Positions 55,228 to 64,000 of a stretch of DNA of 64,000 bases are shown here, piece after piece. The notes beneath the pieces were generated by a model. That model was not told the DNA's origin, made no database searches, and saw nothing but the letters and a program-made list of their open reading frames with translations. The DNA lies in the NCBI RefSeq assembly GCF_022549695.1, contig NZ_JAKZGS010000005.1, forward strand, positions 124,001 to 188,000, read 5' to 3'. Every line of letters begins with the position of its first letter. The first letter of the stretch is position 1. The position numbers and the translations under genes are program-made. Source of the stretch: Belliella calami. GTDB lineage: Bacteria > Bacteroidota > Bacteroidia > Cytophagales > Cyclobacteriaceae.

Positions 55228-56613
55228 TTATAATATTCCCAATGCTTTTTCTAAATCAACTTTAGCGATCAAAGCATCATACAATGCTGAGAAGTAATTT
55301 GTCTCTGCTTCTTTCAATGCAGAATCTGCTTCCACCACTTCTAAGTTAGATCCCACACCTTCTTGATATTTGATCTTTGTCATTTCAAATACTTCAAGTG
55401 CCAATTCTCTATTTTCTTCTTGAACATTTAGTGTTCTTATAGCATTTCGAAGTGTAATATTGGATTGATACCTTTCTAGTTCTATATTCTCTTCCAGAAA
55501 ATGCTTTTGGTTTTCGAGCTGTCTGATCTGTACCCTATTCTGTTGAACTTTATAACTTTTTCTCAAACCATCAAAAATAGGAATATTCAATCTCAAGCCT
55601 GCAAATGAGGAAGAAAACCAACGATCAGGATCTCCTAATGTACTAAACCTTTGAGCACCTGTTACTCGCTGAAATGTACCAAAAGCAGCTATATCAGGCA
55701 TATATTGAATTTGGTTATTCTTGAGGTCCAACTTTGCCAAATCAAGATTTTTATTAATCTGATCTACTTCTACCCTTCTATAACCTGGATTGCTCAAAAG
55801 TGACTCGAGTTCAGACAGCGAATGAATGTCAGCAATGCTTTGACCAAGGTCAATTTCCAGATTTACTGGCATACCTATCTGTACTTTCAAAACCTGCTTG
55901 CTTATTTCTTCAGCAGCTTCTACTTTATCAAATTCGGATTGAAGATTATTGAGCTGAACTTTCACTCTACTTACATCCAATTTTTCGACGAATCCTTCTG
56001 AATACAATGCTTCGGTTTCTTTCAATAACTCTTTGATTCTAATCAAATTTGCAGATACCAGTTCTTTTCTTTCTTTGTTGATCAAAACAGTGAAATAGGC
56101 CTTTTTTGTAGCTTCGATGATATCAGCTTCTGTTTTTTCTTTGTCAAATTCAGTCAATGCTTTCAATGTTTTGGCAGCCTTCAAACCAATAAAGTAAGAG
56201 CCATTGAAAATCATCTGCTCGACAGAAAGAGTAAGTGAAGACTGATAATTTACTGCAAATGGAAGAACAGTAATATCATCTGGTGCGTCAGTACCTGGAC
56301 CACCACCACCACCTGGAATTTGTTCTCCAGTCTCTCCTGGCAAAATAAGGACTGGTGCTTGAATATTTTTTGTAAACTCCAAAGTACTATTGATCTGAGG
56401 AAGACCAGTTGCTCTGTTTTCACCAATCACCCCTTTGGAAATAAGCACTTCCAATTGCGCATTTTTTGCTTCTACATTATTTTCTAATGCATATTTGATA
56501 CTTTCTTCAAGTGTGAGTTGTACCACTTCCTGGGCTTTTACCAGTCCATTGAAGAAAAATGTAACCAGGCTAAGCATTAGCCCAGCCCGAATCATTTTTG
56601 TTATTACTTTCAT
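55228..56613 (-). CDS. TolC-family outer-membrane channel protein
   Basis: 461 residues. Signal peptide (LMLSLVTFFFNGLVKAQ), then the duplicated OEP layout. The first half is LTLEESIKYALENNVEAKNAQLEVLISKGVIGENRATGLPQI and the second LDLAKLDLKNNQIQYMPDIAAFGTF with helical barrels between. A glycine-rich loop GGGGGPG lies near residues 100-106. It forms the outer-membrane exit duct. The ATG overlaps the regulator stop by 4 bp (ATGA). Confidence 0.95.
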   Translation of the reverse strand: MKVITKMIRAGLMLSLVTFFFNGLVKAQEVVQLTLEESIKYALENNVEAKNAQLEVLISKGVIGENRATGLPQINSTLEFTKNIQAPVLILPGETGEQIPGGGGGPGTDAPDDITVLPFAVNYQSSLTLSVEQMIFNGSYFIGLKAAKTLKALTEFDKEKTEADIIEATKKAYFTVLINKERKELVSANLIRIKELLKETEALYSEGFVEKLDVSRVKVQLNNLQSEFDKVEAAEEISKQVLKVQIGMPVNLEIDLGQSIADIHSLSELESLLSNPGYRRVEVDQINKNLDLAKLDLKNNQIQYMPDIAAFGTFQRVTGAQRFSTLGDPDRWFSSSFAGLRLNIPIFDGLRKSYKVQQNRVQIRQLENQKHFLEENIELERYQSNITLRNAIRTLNVQEENRELALEVFEMTKIKYQEGVGSNLEVVEADSALKEAETNYFSALYDALIAKVDLEKALGIL

Positions 56614-57218
56614 TCTTCTTTACTTTTCTTTTTTAGGTAAGTATCTTTTCCTTTTTCTGTAAAAATCCCATGTAAAAAATGCTCAAACACTTCTACATGA
56701 ACCTCCCCCAAATTAAACTTGGCAGGAGGAAATTTCAATGGATCAAATAGACTCATCATTTGCTCAATCCGCATAGTTGCTATTATCTGGGGATTGATTT
56801 CTGGCCTAAAATAACCTTCTTCGATTCCTTTGATTAATACATCGATGATCTCTTGATGAATATGCTTTTGTTTAAACTCTTCAAAAATCTGCCAACATTG
56901 AGGATAGTATCTTTGCAGTTCATTCATCACAAATGGGTTCATTTGTGAAAATCTTTTCCTGACGTAGCTTGACAACCCTAGCAAATGATCTATTACTCCA
57001 TCATTTAGGCTGGGTAAAGCCTTCATTTTGCATTCATCTTGCTCCAATGCGCTTTGGAATGTTTCATAGACCAGCTGATTTTTATCTACAAATTCCTGAT
57101 AAACGGTCTTTTTTGATACACCTGAAAGTCTGGCTATGTCATCCATGGTCACTGATCTTATGCCAAACTGCATAAATTGATCAATTGCCGTTACGATAAT
57201 TTTTTCCTTTGTGTCCAA
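56610..57218 (-). CDS. TetR-family repressor of the RND operon
   Basis: 202 residues starting at TTG (57218); no suitable ATG precedes the DNA-binding domain. HTH: IIVTAIDQFMQFGIRSVTMDDIARLSGVSKKTVYQEFVDK. The C-terminal domain contains NPFVMNELQRYYPQCWQIFEEF, like other regulators of Bacteroidota efflux operons. It is the first gene of the operon (tetR-tolC-adaptor-pump), so it probably represses its own operon through the palindrome at 57249-57263. Confidence 0.93.
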   Translation of the reverse strand: MDTKEKIIVTAIDQFMQFGIRSVTMDDIARLSGVSKKTVYQEFVDKNQLVYETFQSALEQDECKMKALPSLNDGVIDHLLGLSSYVRKRFSQMNPFVMNELQRYYPQCWQIFEEFKQKHIHQEIIDVLIKGIEEGYFRPEINPQIIATMRIEQMMSLFDPLKFPPAKFNLGEVHVEVFEHFLHGIFTEKGKDTYLKKKSKEE

Positions 57219-57248
57219 ATTCTAATAAATTTCAGACAAAACTCAGGA

Positions 57249-57263
57249 AACTTTCGGAAAGTT
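57249..57263. promoter_or_regulatory. Candidate TetR operator upstream of the efflux operon
   Basis: AACTTTCGGAAAGTT, two 7-bp arms around one base, centred about 38 bp upstream of the TTG start of the repressor. The position fits autorepression. Confidence 0.5.
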
Positions 57264-57596
57264 CAAAGTTTCTTAAGTTTTATTTTAGAATATTATTTCT
57301 TCTAACTGGTATAACATTGTACCATGCAAAATAATTACTACTATTATATTTATTTGCCCAAATTTTAATCTAACATTACTCCAAAGGCAAAACTTTCAAT
57401 CATATTAAAATTTAATCACAATTGTCTGAATAAATTGAGAGTGGCCAAAAAAAAGAAATAAATAAAGTAGTTATCAAAGCCAATAAATCTAAATTCTTGT
57501 GACCCAGCTAAGCCAATTAATAATTAAAAATATGACGATCTTCAAGAATCCCACTAAACATATAAATACAATACGTTATAAAGTTAATTTTGGGAA

Positions 57597-58385
57597 ATGA
57601 AATACTTGAAAACTAACTTTGGAACTCTTGCATATAGAAGATATGGTCTAGGAAAAGATACTCACCTCCTATTCCATGGATTTGGACAAAATATGAAAGC
57701 TTATGACTCTTTTTTAAACTTAAGGAAAGAAGATGACACTTTTATCATCTTTGATATTTTCTATCATGGCCAAAGCAGTTGGCGATCTGTAAACCAAAAG
57801 CTGACAAAAAACATTTGGAAAGAAATCATCATTCAGTTGATGAATGAAGAACGATTTCATTCGTTTCATTTGATCGGTTATAGCATGGGTGGAAAATTCT
57901 CATTGGTAACTTATGAATTGTTCCCAACCCAAGTAAAATCCCTCCTGCTCATGGCTCCAGATGGGATCAAAACTGGCTTTTGGTACAATATGGCTACTTT
58001 CCCAGGAGTTCTCAATAGGATATTTAAGCATGTAGTGTTACATCCAAATAGATTCTTCAAAACAATGTCATTTCTCAATTCTCTTGGTGTTTTGGAGAGC
58101 AGTATTGTGAAATTTGTCAAATCACAGATGAAAACAAGAACCAAAAGAGCACAAGTGTATTTTACTTGGAATGTTTTCAAACCTCTTCAACCAAATCTGG
58201 GTGGAATCATCAAATCAATTCGATCCAACCGAACTCCAATTAACTTAATCACAGGTAAATTTGACAAGATGGTTACCTCTAAAAATCTAGAAAAATTCAG
58301 TTCAAAAATCCCCAGTATCATCCAAATTGAATTAGAATGCGGACATAATGATTTGATAGAAGAAACTGTCAAGCACTTAAGTTGA
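57597..58385 (+). CDS. Alpha/beta-hydrolase fold protein
   Basis: 262 residues. The oxyanion/HG motif is THLLFHGFGQNMKAYDSF (about 21-38), the nucleophile elbow HLIGYSMGGKFSL (Ser about 97), the acid in LITGKFDKMV (about 222) and the base in LECGHNDLI (about 244-250). The Ser-Asp-His triad is therefore complete. The fold covers esterases, lactonases and C-C hydrolases, and the substrate cannot be told. Single gene between divergent and convergent neighbours. Upstream 57264-57596 contains no other gene. Confidence 0.88.
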   Translation: MKYLKTNFGTLAYRRYGLGKDTHLLFHGFGQNMKAYDSFLNLRKEDDTFIIFDIFYHGQSSWRSVNQKLTKNIWKEIIIQLMNEERFHSFHLIGYSMGGKFSLVTYELFPTQVKSLLLMAPDGIKTGFWYNMATFPGVLNRIFKHVVLHPNRFFKTMSFLNSLGVLESSIVKFVKSQMKTRTKRAQVYFTWNVFKPLQPNLGGIIKSIRSNRTPINLITGKFDKMVTSKNLEKFSSKIPSIIQIELECGHNDLIEETVKHLS

Positions 58386-58481
58386 GATTGAAGATTTTAG
58401 AAGGTTGATTTTTGAAGAAACGAGAGGTTAGAGGTGAGAGGCGAGAGTCACAAAACGCAAGACTCAAGATAGCCCTGAAAA

Positions 58482-58508
58482 GCCTGTCCCGCATCCTTAT
58501 CGGGAGGC
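58482..58508. repeat. Inverted repeat and purine-rich stretch between convergent genes
   Basis: GCCTGTCCCG and CGGGAGGC pair around CATCCTTAT. Just before it (58416-58448) is a purine-rich stretch with repeated GAGAGG/GAGAGTC units. No gene is visible in 58386-58640. It may act as a terminator between convergent genes or belong to a repeat family. Confidence 0.4.
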
Positions 58509-58640
58509 AATTGAATGGCTATCGGAAATAAAGAGAAATCAAAAAAAAAGTATCAACCAAACTCAAGTTGTGAAAGAGACTTAAGTCAAACCTTAAATCG
58601 CCGATCATAACCTGAAAACATATTTGACATTCTCCCAAAA

Positions 58641-61600
58641 CTACTTCCCGTCTTTCTTCAAACTGATTTTGTAATCATCCGGTGTACCTTTCATATTGAT
58701 ATTTACAAAACGGACTCTTCTATCTTGATCTCTATATACTATTGCATCTTCTTGTTCAGGATCGACTTCGCCCTTGTTTTTCCCTCCAAACAATGCTCTA
58801 AATCCCACTTGAGTGACCAAAGCAAGGGGAACTCGGATGAAGTAGTCCATATTTAGATCTAGGCTTTGGCTGCCGGAAAGCTCGATAAAACCTAAACTCG
58901 AATTGATATTCATTTTAGGAATGTTGAGAACGCCTCCTTTCAACTCAAAGGTATTACTCAAGGTATCAAATCGAACATTTTTCAGGTTTCGATCTGAAAA
59001 ATAGCTTGCCATCGCATCCAATGGTGCGAAATTCACCAAACTTCCTTGGTAAACTGTCAAGTCCATTTTTGCTTCTGACTTATCAATGATCGGTGTCAAA
59101 TCTGGATAAACCAAGAATTTACTCGTTATCTTTCCACTGACCTTTCCGTGAAGGTTTTCATTGATCAGATAGTCTTGACCAAAGTTCTCGAATTTGATTA
59201 AGAGCTTGTCCAAATCCAATTTGCTGGCTGCCATTTCACTGCTAAAATAAATCTCTTGGGGATTTGAACCATTGAAATATCCATTGATTCCAAGCGATCC
59301 ATCGGCAATCCCAAAACCCAAAGTATCCAGATACAAAAAATGTTGCTCGTTGGTTCTGGCTTTGGCTACGATATCCTCCAGCCAAAATGTATGGTAATTT
59401 AGTTTGTTGATATTTGCTTTAAACTCCATTTTGGAAAATGGCAATTCAAAAACATTAAATGCTTCCTGATGATTGGTATCCACTTCTATTCCCTCAAAAC
59501 CCAACAAAGCATCCAAATCCAAAGCCTGCGATCTCAAATGGAAATAATTTGATTTCTCAGCTTGATCTGCGATGGAATCCTTTTCACCTAGAAAATAACC
59601 TAATTGAATTGTGAAATCGGAAATACCCATTTTTCCCTTGAAGTTTTCCATCGTAAGATATTCATCTTCATAATGCACCCTTCCGGCAAAATCTTCCAGC
59701 TTTAATGGGTGGATTTTCATCTTGCCATCCAAATCTTCAAGATAAAAATCAGCTGACTGGAAATTCCCTTGATAATGTAGGTCCACTTTACCTTTTAGGT
59801 TCAAATTGGAAATTACTTCATTGCTATAGTCTTCAGGCAGATAATTGACACCATTGTAACTCAAAAGATCATTAAGCTTGAGCTGGTCAGAAACGAGATT
59901 GAAATCAAAGCTACTGTCTCCTATCTTTTCATCCTCAAACCATTTTTTGTAATTTTGAAATTTTCCAGTGAGTAAAAAATCACTTTCATCTATTTCTCCT
60001 TTGAAATCTATAACTTCCAAAAATTCATCATGGATAAATATATCTGCATGAAAATCATGGAATTCATGTGGGTAGTTTTTAAGCTTTGCATGAAAATCTT
60101 CAATGAAAAACTCACCTTTCGGTAAATAATCAAATCCATAAAACTCCTTACCAGTAGTCTTGAAAGCTAATTTGATTTGAAAATCCGAAATCTCTTCTAC
60201 TATTCCAGCATTGATTGAATCAGAAGGTATTAACTCACTTAAATTCAAAAACTTGGATTTAGCATTTATATTTGCTTTGATCGGTAAATTATTGCCATGA
60301 AGTAAAACAGGAAAATCACTCAATTCACCGGAAAAGGCCAAATCTGACTGTCCGATTTGAAAGCTTAAGGAATCCAAAACGACCTTGCCCCTACGCATAT
60401 ATGCATAACCATTTGCATTTTTGATAGGAAGGTCATAGTTAGGAATCTCAATGCTCAGGTTTTTCAGAGTCAGTTCACTTTGAAGACTTCCTTCTACACT
60501 AGAAATCGAAGTCGTGGTCAAATCCAAATCAACCAACTCATCGAAATCCATATTTAACAACACCTGTCCTTCAATTCCTTGTAATCCTTCAAATTCAAAG
60601 AAATCTCCTAAAAACCCTAGGTCTAAATCTGCATTGACATTGATCTTCACATAAGGATCTTCAAAGTTTCTAATGGTAAGTCTACCTTGAAAAATCCCTT
60701 CGTCAGGTTTTGCATAGAAGTTCTGTAACTGAATTTCCGAAGTGCGAAGATTTCTTTCTTTACCATTTGTATAGAAACCCGAAAATCTCAATTCATCAAC
60801 TTTCTTTTGGATACCGGAATTGAGGAAATAAGCATTGTCAGCACCAAATTCTACTGAAATCGCAGGACTTTGTCCGTTTCCGGCGATTCCTCTTACTGAT
60901 CCAGAAAAATAAACTTCCCCTTCATTTTTGTATCGCTTGAGTGCTAGGGCTGCATCTTTAGGAAGGAATGCTGCAAAAATATTAAAATCAGGCTTTTCAC
61001 CATTCAAGTTCAACTCCAAATCCAAACCTTCTTCTACTACTTTTACTTGTCCAGCCAAACCCAGCACAGCCTCTTCTAAACGTACTTTTGATGGGGAAAT
61101 CATCAGTTTTTGCAATTCTTCAAAATAATCCAACTCCAAATCTAAATGCATCTTCTTGTCAGCAAAAAATGTATTTTCTCCATCTTGGTCCAAATCAAAA
61201 ATCAAGTCAGAAACTATATCAACAAAAACATGCCCTTCTTTGATACTGAAATCCGACATCAGTTGATCGATGTGAAAGACTAAATCCTGATTGCTGTTCA
61301 AATCTGAATAAGTAATGTCAAACTTCTCCAGCACAACCCCGGAAAGATCAAAAGCAAATGCAGTTTCCTCCTCTTCCAAATTTTCTTCTTCATCTTTAAT
61401 CCCTTTTGCCAATAGCAAATTGATGTCACCATTTTCAAATTTGACGATATCTAGATGACCATCAGAGATTTTTAGTTTTTTTACTTGATATTTTCCTCTG
61501 ATGATATCCCAAACATTGAAACCAATATAAAAATCTTCGGCTTCATAGATCGGTTTATTGTCTTTGGCTTTTGAATCAAAAAATTTAATCCCTTTCAAAT

Positions 61601-61805
61601 CAATCGAGATGTATGGAAAATTTGCAAATGGAGAAATATAAGAATCCTCTATTGTAATCTCCCCAATAAACTCCTTATTGATTGAAGTCAAAACATTCTG
61701 AGTCAGCTGCTTTTGCTTACTATAAACTACCCAAATTGAGGTGGAAAACATCAAAATGGGAACCAAAAAAAACAAGGATATATATAGTACTTTTTTATTC
61801 TTCAT
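58641..61805 (-). CDS. AsmA-like family protein, giant
   Basis: 1054 residues. It starts with one membrane anchor (VLYISLFFLVPILMFSTSIWVVY), then a long periplasmic beta-rich body with AsmA-type features: FPYISIDLKGIKFFDSKAKDNKPIYEAEDFYIGFNVWDIIRGKYQVKKLKISDGHLDIVKFENGDINL near the start. The C-terminal AsmA region has LKGGVLNIPKMNINSSLGFIELSGSQSLDLNMDYFIRVPLALV. Such proteins form long hydrophobic grooves and are linked to outer-membrane lipid transport and assembly. The C-terminus (EDAIVYRDQDRRVRFVNINMKGTPDDYKISLKK) is conserved in Bacteroidota versions. Single gene, with an unusual inverted repeat over its promoter. Confidence 0.85.
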   Translation of the reverse strand: MKNKKVLYISLFFLVPILMFSTSIWVVYSKQKQLTQNVLTSINKEFIGEITIEDSYISPFANFPYISIDLKGIKFFDSKAKDNKPIYEAEDFYIGFNVWDIIRGKYQVKKLKISDGHLDIVKFENGDINLLLAKGIKDEEENLEEEETAFAFDLSGVVLEKFDITYSDLNSNQDLVFHIDQLMSDFSIKEGHVFVDIVSDLIFDLDQDGENTFFADKKMHLDLELDYFEELQKLMISPSKVRLEEAVLGLAGQVKVVEEGLDLELNLNGEKPDFNIFAAFLPKDAALALKRYKNEGEVYFSGSVRGIAGNGQSPAISVEFGADNAYFLNSGIQKKVDELRFSGFYTNGKERNLRTSEIQLQNFYAKPDEGIFQGRLTIRNFEDPYVKINVNADLDLGFLGDFFEFEGLQGIEGQVLLNMDFDELVDLDLTTTSISSVEGSLQSELTLKNLSIEIPNYDLPIKNANGYAYMRRGKVVLDSLSFQIGQSDLAFSGELSDFPVLLHGNNLPIKANINAKSKFLNLSELIPSDSINAGIVEEISDFQIKLAFKTTGKEFYGFDYLPKGEFFIEDFHAKLKNYPHEFHDFHADIFIHDEFLEVIDFKGEIDESDFLLTGKFQNYKKWFEDEKIGDSSFDFNLVSDQLKLNDLLSYNGVNYLPEDYSNEVISNLNLKGKVDLHYQGNFQSADFYLEDLDGKMKIHPLKLEDFAGRVHYEDEYLTMENFKGKMGISDFTIQLGYFLGEKDSIADQAEKSNYFHLRSQALDLDALLGFEGIEVDTNHQEAFNVFELPFSKMEFKANINKLNYHTFWLEDIVAKARTNEQHFLYLDTLGFGIADGSLGINGYFNGSNPQEIYFSSEMAASKLDLDKLLIKFENFGQDYLINENLHGKVSGKITSKFLVYPDLTPIIDKSEAKMDLTVYQGSLVNFAPLDAMASYFSDRNLKNVRFDTLSNTFELKGGVLNIPKMNINSSLGFIELSGSQSLDLNMDYFIRVPLALVTQVGFRALFGGKNKGEVDPEQEDAIVYRDQDRRVRFVNINMKGTPDDYKISLKKDGK

Positions 61806-61832
61806 TTGAATTTATTTGCTCGCTTTCAAATG

Positions 61833-61883
61833 CAAAACTAAGTAAATGAACAAACAATCAATGTTTATTCATTTACTTAGTTT
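61833..61883 (-). promoter_or_regulatory. Promoter of the AsmA-like gene embedded in a 21-bp inverted repeat
   Basis: Two 21-bp arms (61835-61855 and 61863-61883) with one mismatch and a 7-bp loop. On the minus strand an exact -7 box TAGTTTTG covers 61840-61833 and ATTG lies 18 bp upstream of it at 61862-61859. The repeat therefore overlaps the core promoter, as expected for a repressor site. Confidence 0.5.
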
Positions 61884-62060
61884 GACTCCTTGAAATTTTT
61901 AATTGATTATGCGAGAGGTTTATTGTCGCTGGTCTGAACTTCCTATCAGATAATGATCCAATACGTCAATTTGACACCTATGTCATCATAAACAACCCAA
62001 TCTTCAGCTAACTTGTTCCTGAAAAAGTTCTGATCATCTAATTACTCTTAGCTCATTCTA

Positions 62061-63404
62061 TTAATAAACAGGGAATTCTTGTTCCAAGCCTTTGAAATTA
62101 TCTATCATCTCCCATCTTGACTTAGCGGCATTAGGGGAGATTCTTGAGCCGGTATTTCCTGTTCTTATGTATTCCATAGCGACTTTAAACCTGGTTTCTT
62201 CACTATCTCCCCAGTTTTTGGAAGGAGCATCTGGAGCAGAAATGTTGACAGGAAATCCATCAAAGTAATCCGCTCGACCTTCGGCATTGTCTATGGCAAA
62301 AGTAATTGGGACAATTTCCACATCATTTGCAGCTAAAGTTCTATTCAGAGAACTCAAAGGAAAAGAACCTACAGGTTTACCGAAAGTATTGTCTCCGACA
62401 AGAAACACATCCATGTAAGGATCCAAACTATTGATCAACAATTCAGAGGCGGATGCAGACCCTCTTGCTGTTATGAAAATAATTCGGCTGAGGTTTAAAT
62501 TTCCTTTCTTGGAAAAATTGACCGTTCTGTTATTGTTAGACCTCAAGGCATTGTGTCTATTTGTGTACATGACGCTGCTTGCCGCATTGGTAGGTACCAA
62601 ATAATTCAAAATTTGTTCTGTCACTGCCACTGAACCTCCACCATTATATCTCAAGTCAATGATTATTTCATCAATTCCCTCTCCTATAAAGTACTCAAAA
62701 GTATCTTCTACTTCTTGGCTTCTTACAGGATTTGTAAGGCCTGGTGTCTGACGGAAACTTTGGTAAACCCAATAGCCAATTTTTTTTCCTTCCTGCTCAA
62801 TGACATCTTTATACAATACCGAATTCGTTTGGAAAGCTGATTTTGGAATGGTTGTAGTTTTTTCACTTCCATCAGGCAACTTCATTTTGAAAGTATTTGT
62901 AAAACCTATTTCATTTGGCCCCAATTGAAAATTGTAGCCATTAGCAGTTCTGTATTCTGCAATAGGCTTCCCGTTTATTTCCAATACCTGCCAACCTCTT
63001 TCCCATCCATCCACTCCAGCTGGTGACAAATCATACACGAATGATACAAACATATTTTCTTCAGCATCAAGCGAAAATCCGAAACCATGAACACCCGAAG
63101 CTTGTCCTGTAAATGAAGCCTCAAAAGCTGCCCTTGTAGTGATGTATGAAAATCTATCTAATGGTTTGAAAATGATTCCATCGAGTAATTCTTCATTGGA
63201 ATTGAATTGGCTGACATCAATATTGGTAGCCAACTCTGAATTCCAAAAATACCAATCTCTCATAGATTGAACGATCGCTTCTTTGACTACATTTTCAACT
63301 TTTACGGGATCTGGGTTTTCCTCTTCTGGGTTGCAAGCTAGGACAGTTACAAAAAGACAAAAGAGAATAATAACACGAGGGAAGTACTTGATATTCATTT
63401 GCAT
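62061..63404 (-). CDS. S41-family C-terminal-processing-type protease, lipoprotein
   Basis: 447 residues. Lipoprotein signal with TVLAC (about residues 20-24). A helical N-domain (DWYFWNSEL) is followed by a PDZ-like domain (GFGFSLDAEENMFVSFVYDLSPAGVDGWERGWQVLEINGKPI, about 103-150) and the S41 core. The core has DEIIIDLRYNGGGSVAVTEQIL, the nucleophile Ser in TARGSASASELLINSLDPY (about 320) and the Lys in GDNTFGKPVG (about 345). The Ser-Lys dyad appears intact. It probably trims or degrades proteins in the periplasm or at the outer membrane. The start could also be the second ATG at 63398. Confidence 0.92.
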   Translation of the reverse strand: MQMNIKYFPRVIILFCLFVTVLACNPEEENPDPVKVENVVKEAIVQSMRDWYFWNSELATNIDVSQFNSNEELLDGIIFKPLDRFSYITTRAAFEASFTGQASGVHGFGFSLDAEENMFVSFVYDLSPAGVDGWERGWQVLEINGKPIAEYRTANGYNFQLGPNEIGFTNTFKMKLPDGSEKTTTIPKSAFQTNSVLYKDVIEQEGKKIGYWVYQSFRQTPGLTNPVRSQEVEDTFEYFIGEGIDEIIIDLRYNGGGSVAVTEQILNYLVPTNAASSVMYTNRHNALRSNNNRTVNFSKKGNLNLSRIIFITARGSASASELLINSLDPYMDVFLVGDNTFGKPVGSFPLSSLNRTLAANDVEIVPITFAIDNAEGRADYFDGFPVNISAPDAPSKNWGDSEETRFKVAMEYIRTGNTGSRISPNAAKSRWEMIDNFKGLEQEFPVY

Positions 63405-63454
63405 ATTTGGGATAATGGATACGTGCTATAAACGATAAAACTGAATCAGTTGGT

Positions 63455-63844
63455 TCAAATCATAAAATCATAAACTTTCACCTTATTCCACTTGGTAGAA
63501 TTTCTTTCTATAAATTTCAGATGCATCGGATCTACCTGATATTCACCCTGATCTTCGAGAGAATCGAAAAATAAAGTACAAGCGACCTGATAGCTGTGAT
63601 CAACGACATCTCTTGCTTCAGTAGGTGCAGGCTGGCCTATAAAAAACTCTCCTACAGTAGGGCATTTTCCTAGAACAGATGCTTCTTTTAGGAAATTTTC
63701 AACATTTTCATTTTCATTCAACCAAAAAAATACTTGATGGATCATTTTTCCTTTTTTCTTCTGACTTGCCATCAATGCACCTGGTAAAGAGACTGTAGCA
63801 CCAATCAAGGCTGCTTTTTTGATGAATTTTCTTCTTGATTTCAT
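63455..63844 (-). CDS. Tat-exported Dabb-domain protein
   Basis: 129 residues. Twin-arginine signal SRRKFIKKAALIGATVSLPGALMA, then a stress-responsive A/B-barrel (Dabb) domain starting MIHQVFFWLNENENVENFLKEASVLGKCPTVGEFFIGQPA and ending HLKFIERNSTKWNKVKVYDF. The conserved His near HQVFFWL and the H in DPMHLKF are usual for the family. Dabb proteins form dimeric ferredoxin-like barrels; catalytic roles are mostly unproven. It precedes the divergent aldo/keto reductase gene. Confidence 0.88.
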   Translation of the reverse strand: MKSRRKFIKKAALIGATVSLPGALMASQKKKGKMIHQVFFWLNENENVENFLKEASVLGKCPTVGEFFIGQPAPTEARDVVDHSYQVACTLFFDSLEDQGEYQVDPMHLKFIERNSTKWNKVKVYDFMI

Positions 63845-63922
63845 ATTAGATTGTTTGAAAGTTATAAATATAAAAATTTAACTTGCTCCTTGAAATTTTA
63901 TAGAAAATTAAAATAACACATT

Positions 63923-64000
63923 ATGAATTTTAGAACCTTAGGAAAGACTGGTTTTTCCATTTCAGAAGTAAGTTTGGGAACGTGGCAAGTTGGTGGTGGC
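63923..64000 (+). CDS. Aldo/keto reductase, N-terminal fragment cut by the window edge
   Basis: Codes for MNFRTLGKTGFSISEVSLGT and WQVGGG before the window ends (26 residues). This is the first strand of the aldo/keto reductase barrel, which begins with the L-G-K-T-G-x-x-x-S-x-x-x-L-G-T pattern. Different from the YghZ-type gene at 8649. Divergent from the Dabb gene. Confidence 0.75.
   Translation, partial: MNFRTLGKTGFSISEVSLGTWQVGGG

Noticed and set aside
57307-57324. TGGTATAACATTGTACCA inverted repeat upstream of the efflux repressor
   Set aside because: Only 5-bp arms around an 8-bp spacer; the AACTTTCGGAAAGTT site nearer the gene is a better operator candidate.
58416-58460. Purine-rich GAGAGG repeats resembling a CRISPR-like array
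   Set aside because: No regular spacing or conserved repeat-spacer pattern and no cas genes.

Overview
The window comes from a member of the Bacteroidota, most likely a Cytophagales bacterium of the Cyclobacteriaceae type. The base composition is AT-rich. There are two SusC/SusD pairs and a FecR plus ECF-sigma module. Starts show no consistent Shine-Dalgarno sequence, and the best promoter (upstream of ligA) has the Bacteroidota form TTTG-N19-TAnnTTTG. The genus is an inference. I saw no tRNA, rRNA, CRISPR array, phage or transposase gene.

Layout. 1-5989: a minus-strand trans-envelope signalling unit (ECF sigma, FecR, STN-domain SusC, start of SusD), with an unusual repeat-filled gap between sigma and FecR. 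6176-9677: a YfcC-type transporter, then a patatin lipase overlapping a YghZ-type aldo/keto reductase. 9839-15504: a duplicated-domain secreted protein, a tiny ORF that looks like a gene remnant, a GNAT acetyltransferase with a small membrane protein, a large outer-membrane receptor-like barrel and an NlpE-type lipoprotein. 15895-26991: a tricorn-like protease, an RluA-family pseudouridine synthase, a Gfo/Idh/MocA oxidoreductase, an acyl-CoA oxidase-type flavoenzyme, an unknown glycine-rich membrane protein and a TraB/GumN protein. 27087-32074: a second SusC/SusD pair. 32773-35453: small accessory genes, including an exported SAM methyltransferase, a DUF4174 protein and a metallophosphoesterase broken by one in-frame stop.

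35901-39903 is the most interesting functional block: a tightly coupled four-gene operon encoding a circularly permuted ATP-grasp protein, an alpha-E protein, the Anbu proteasome-like hydrolase and a transglutaminase-like protein. The gene set is known from comparative genomics, but its physiological job is unresolved. 40443-48975 is housekeeping: metG, a TetR regulator, ligA (with an extra segment of about 145 residues), a DUF6913 gene, dapA and xseA-xseB. 49218-57218 holds an outer-membrane protein, a lone NusG/UpxY-like gene and a complete TetR-TolC-adaptor-RND efflux operon with a candidate operator. 57597-64000: an alpha/beta hydrolase, a giant AsmA-like protein, an S41 protease lipoprotein, a Tat-exported Dabb protein and the start of an aldo/keto reductase.

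Between genes there is a scattered family of small elements sharing the end (T)GCGGATAATCA, including one 242-bp copy with perfect 12-bp terminal inverted repeats. There are also several strong palindromes that look like operators, and one 15-base stretch identical to the end of an Illumina adapter that may be an assembly artefact. All functions are read from sequence motifs without database searches.
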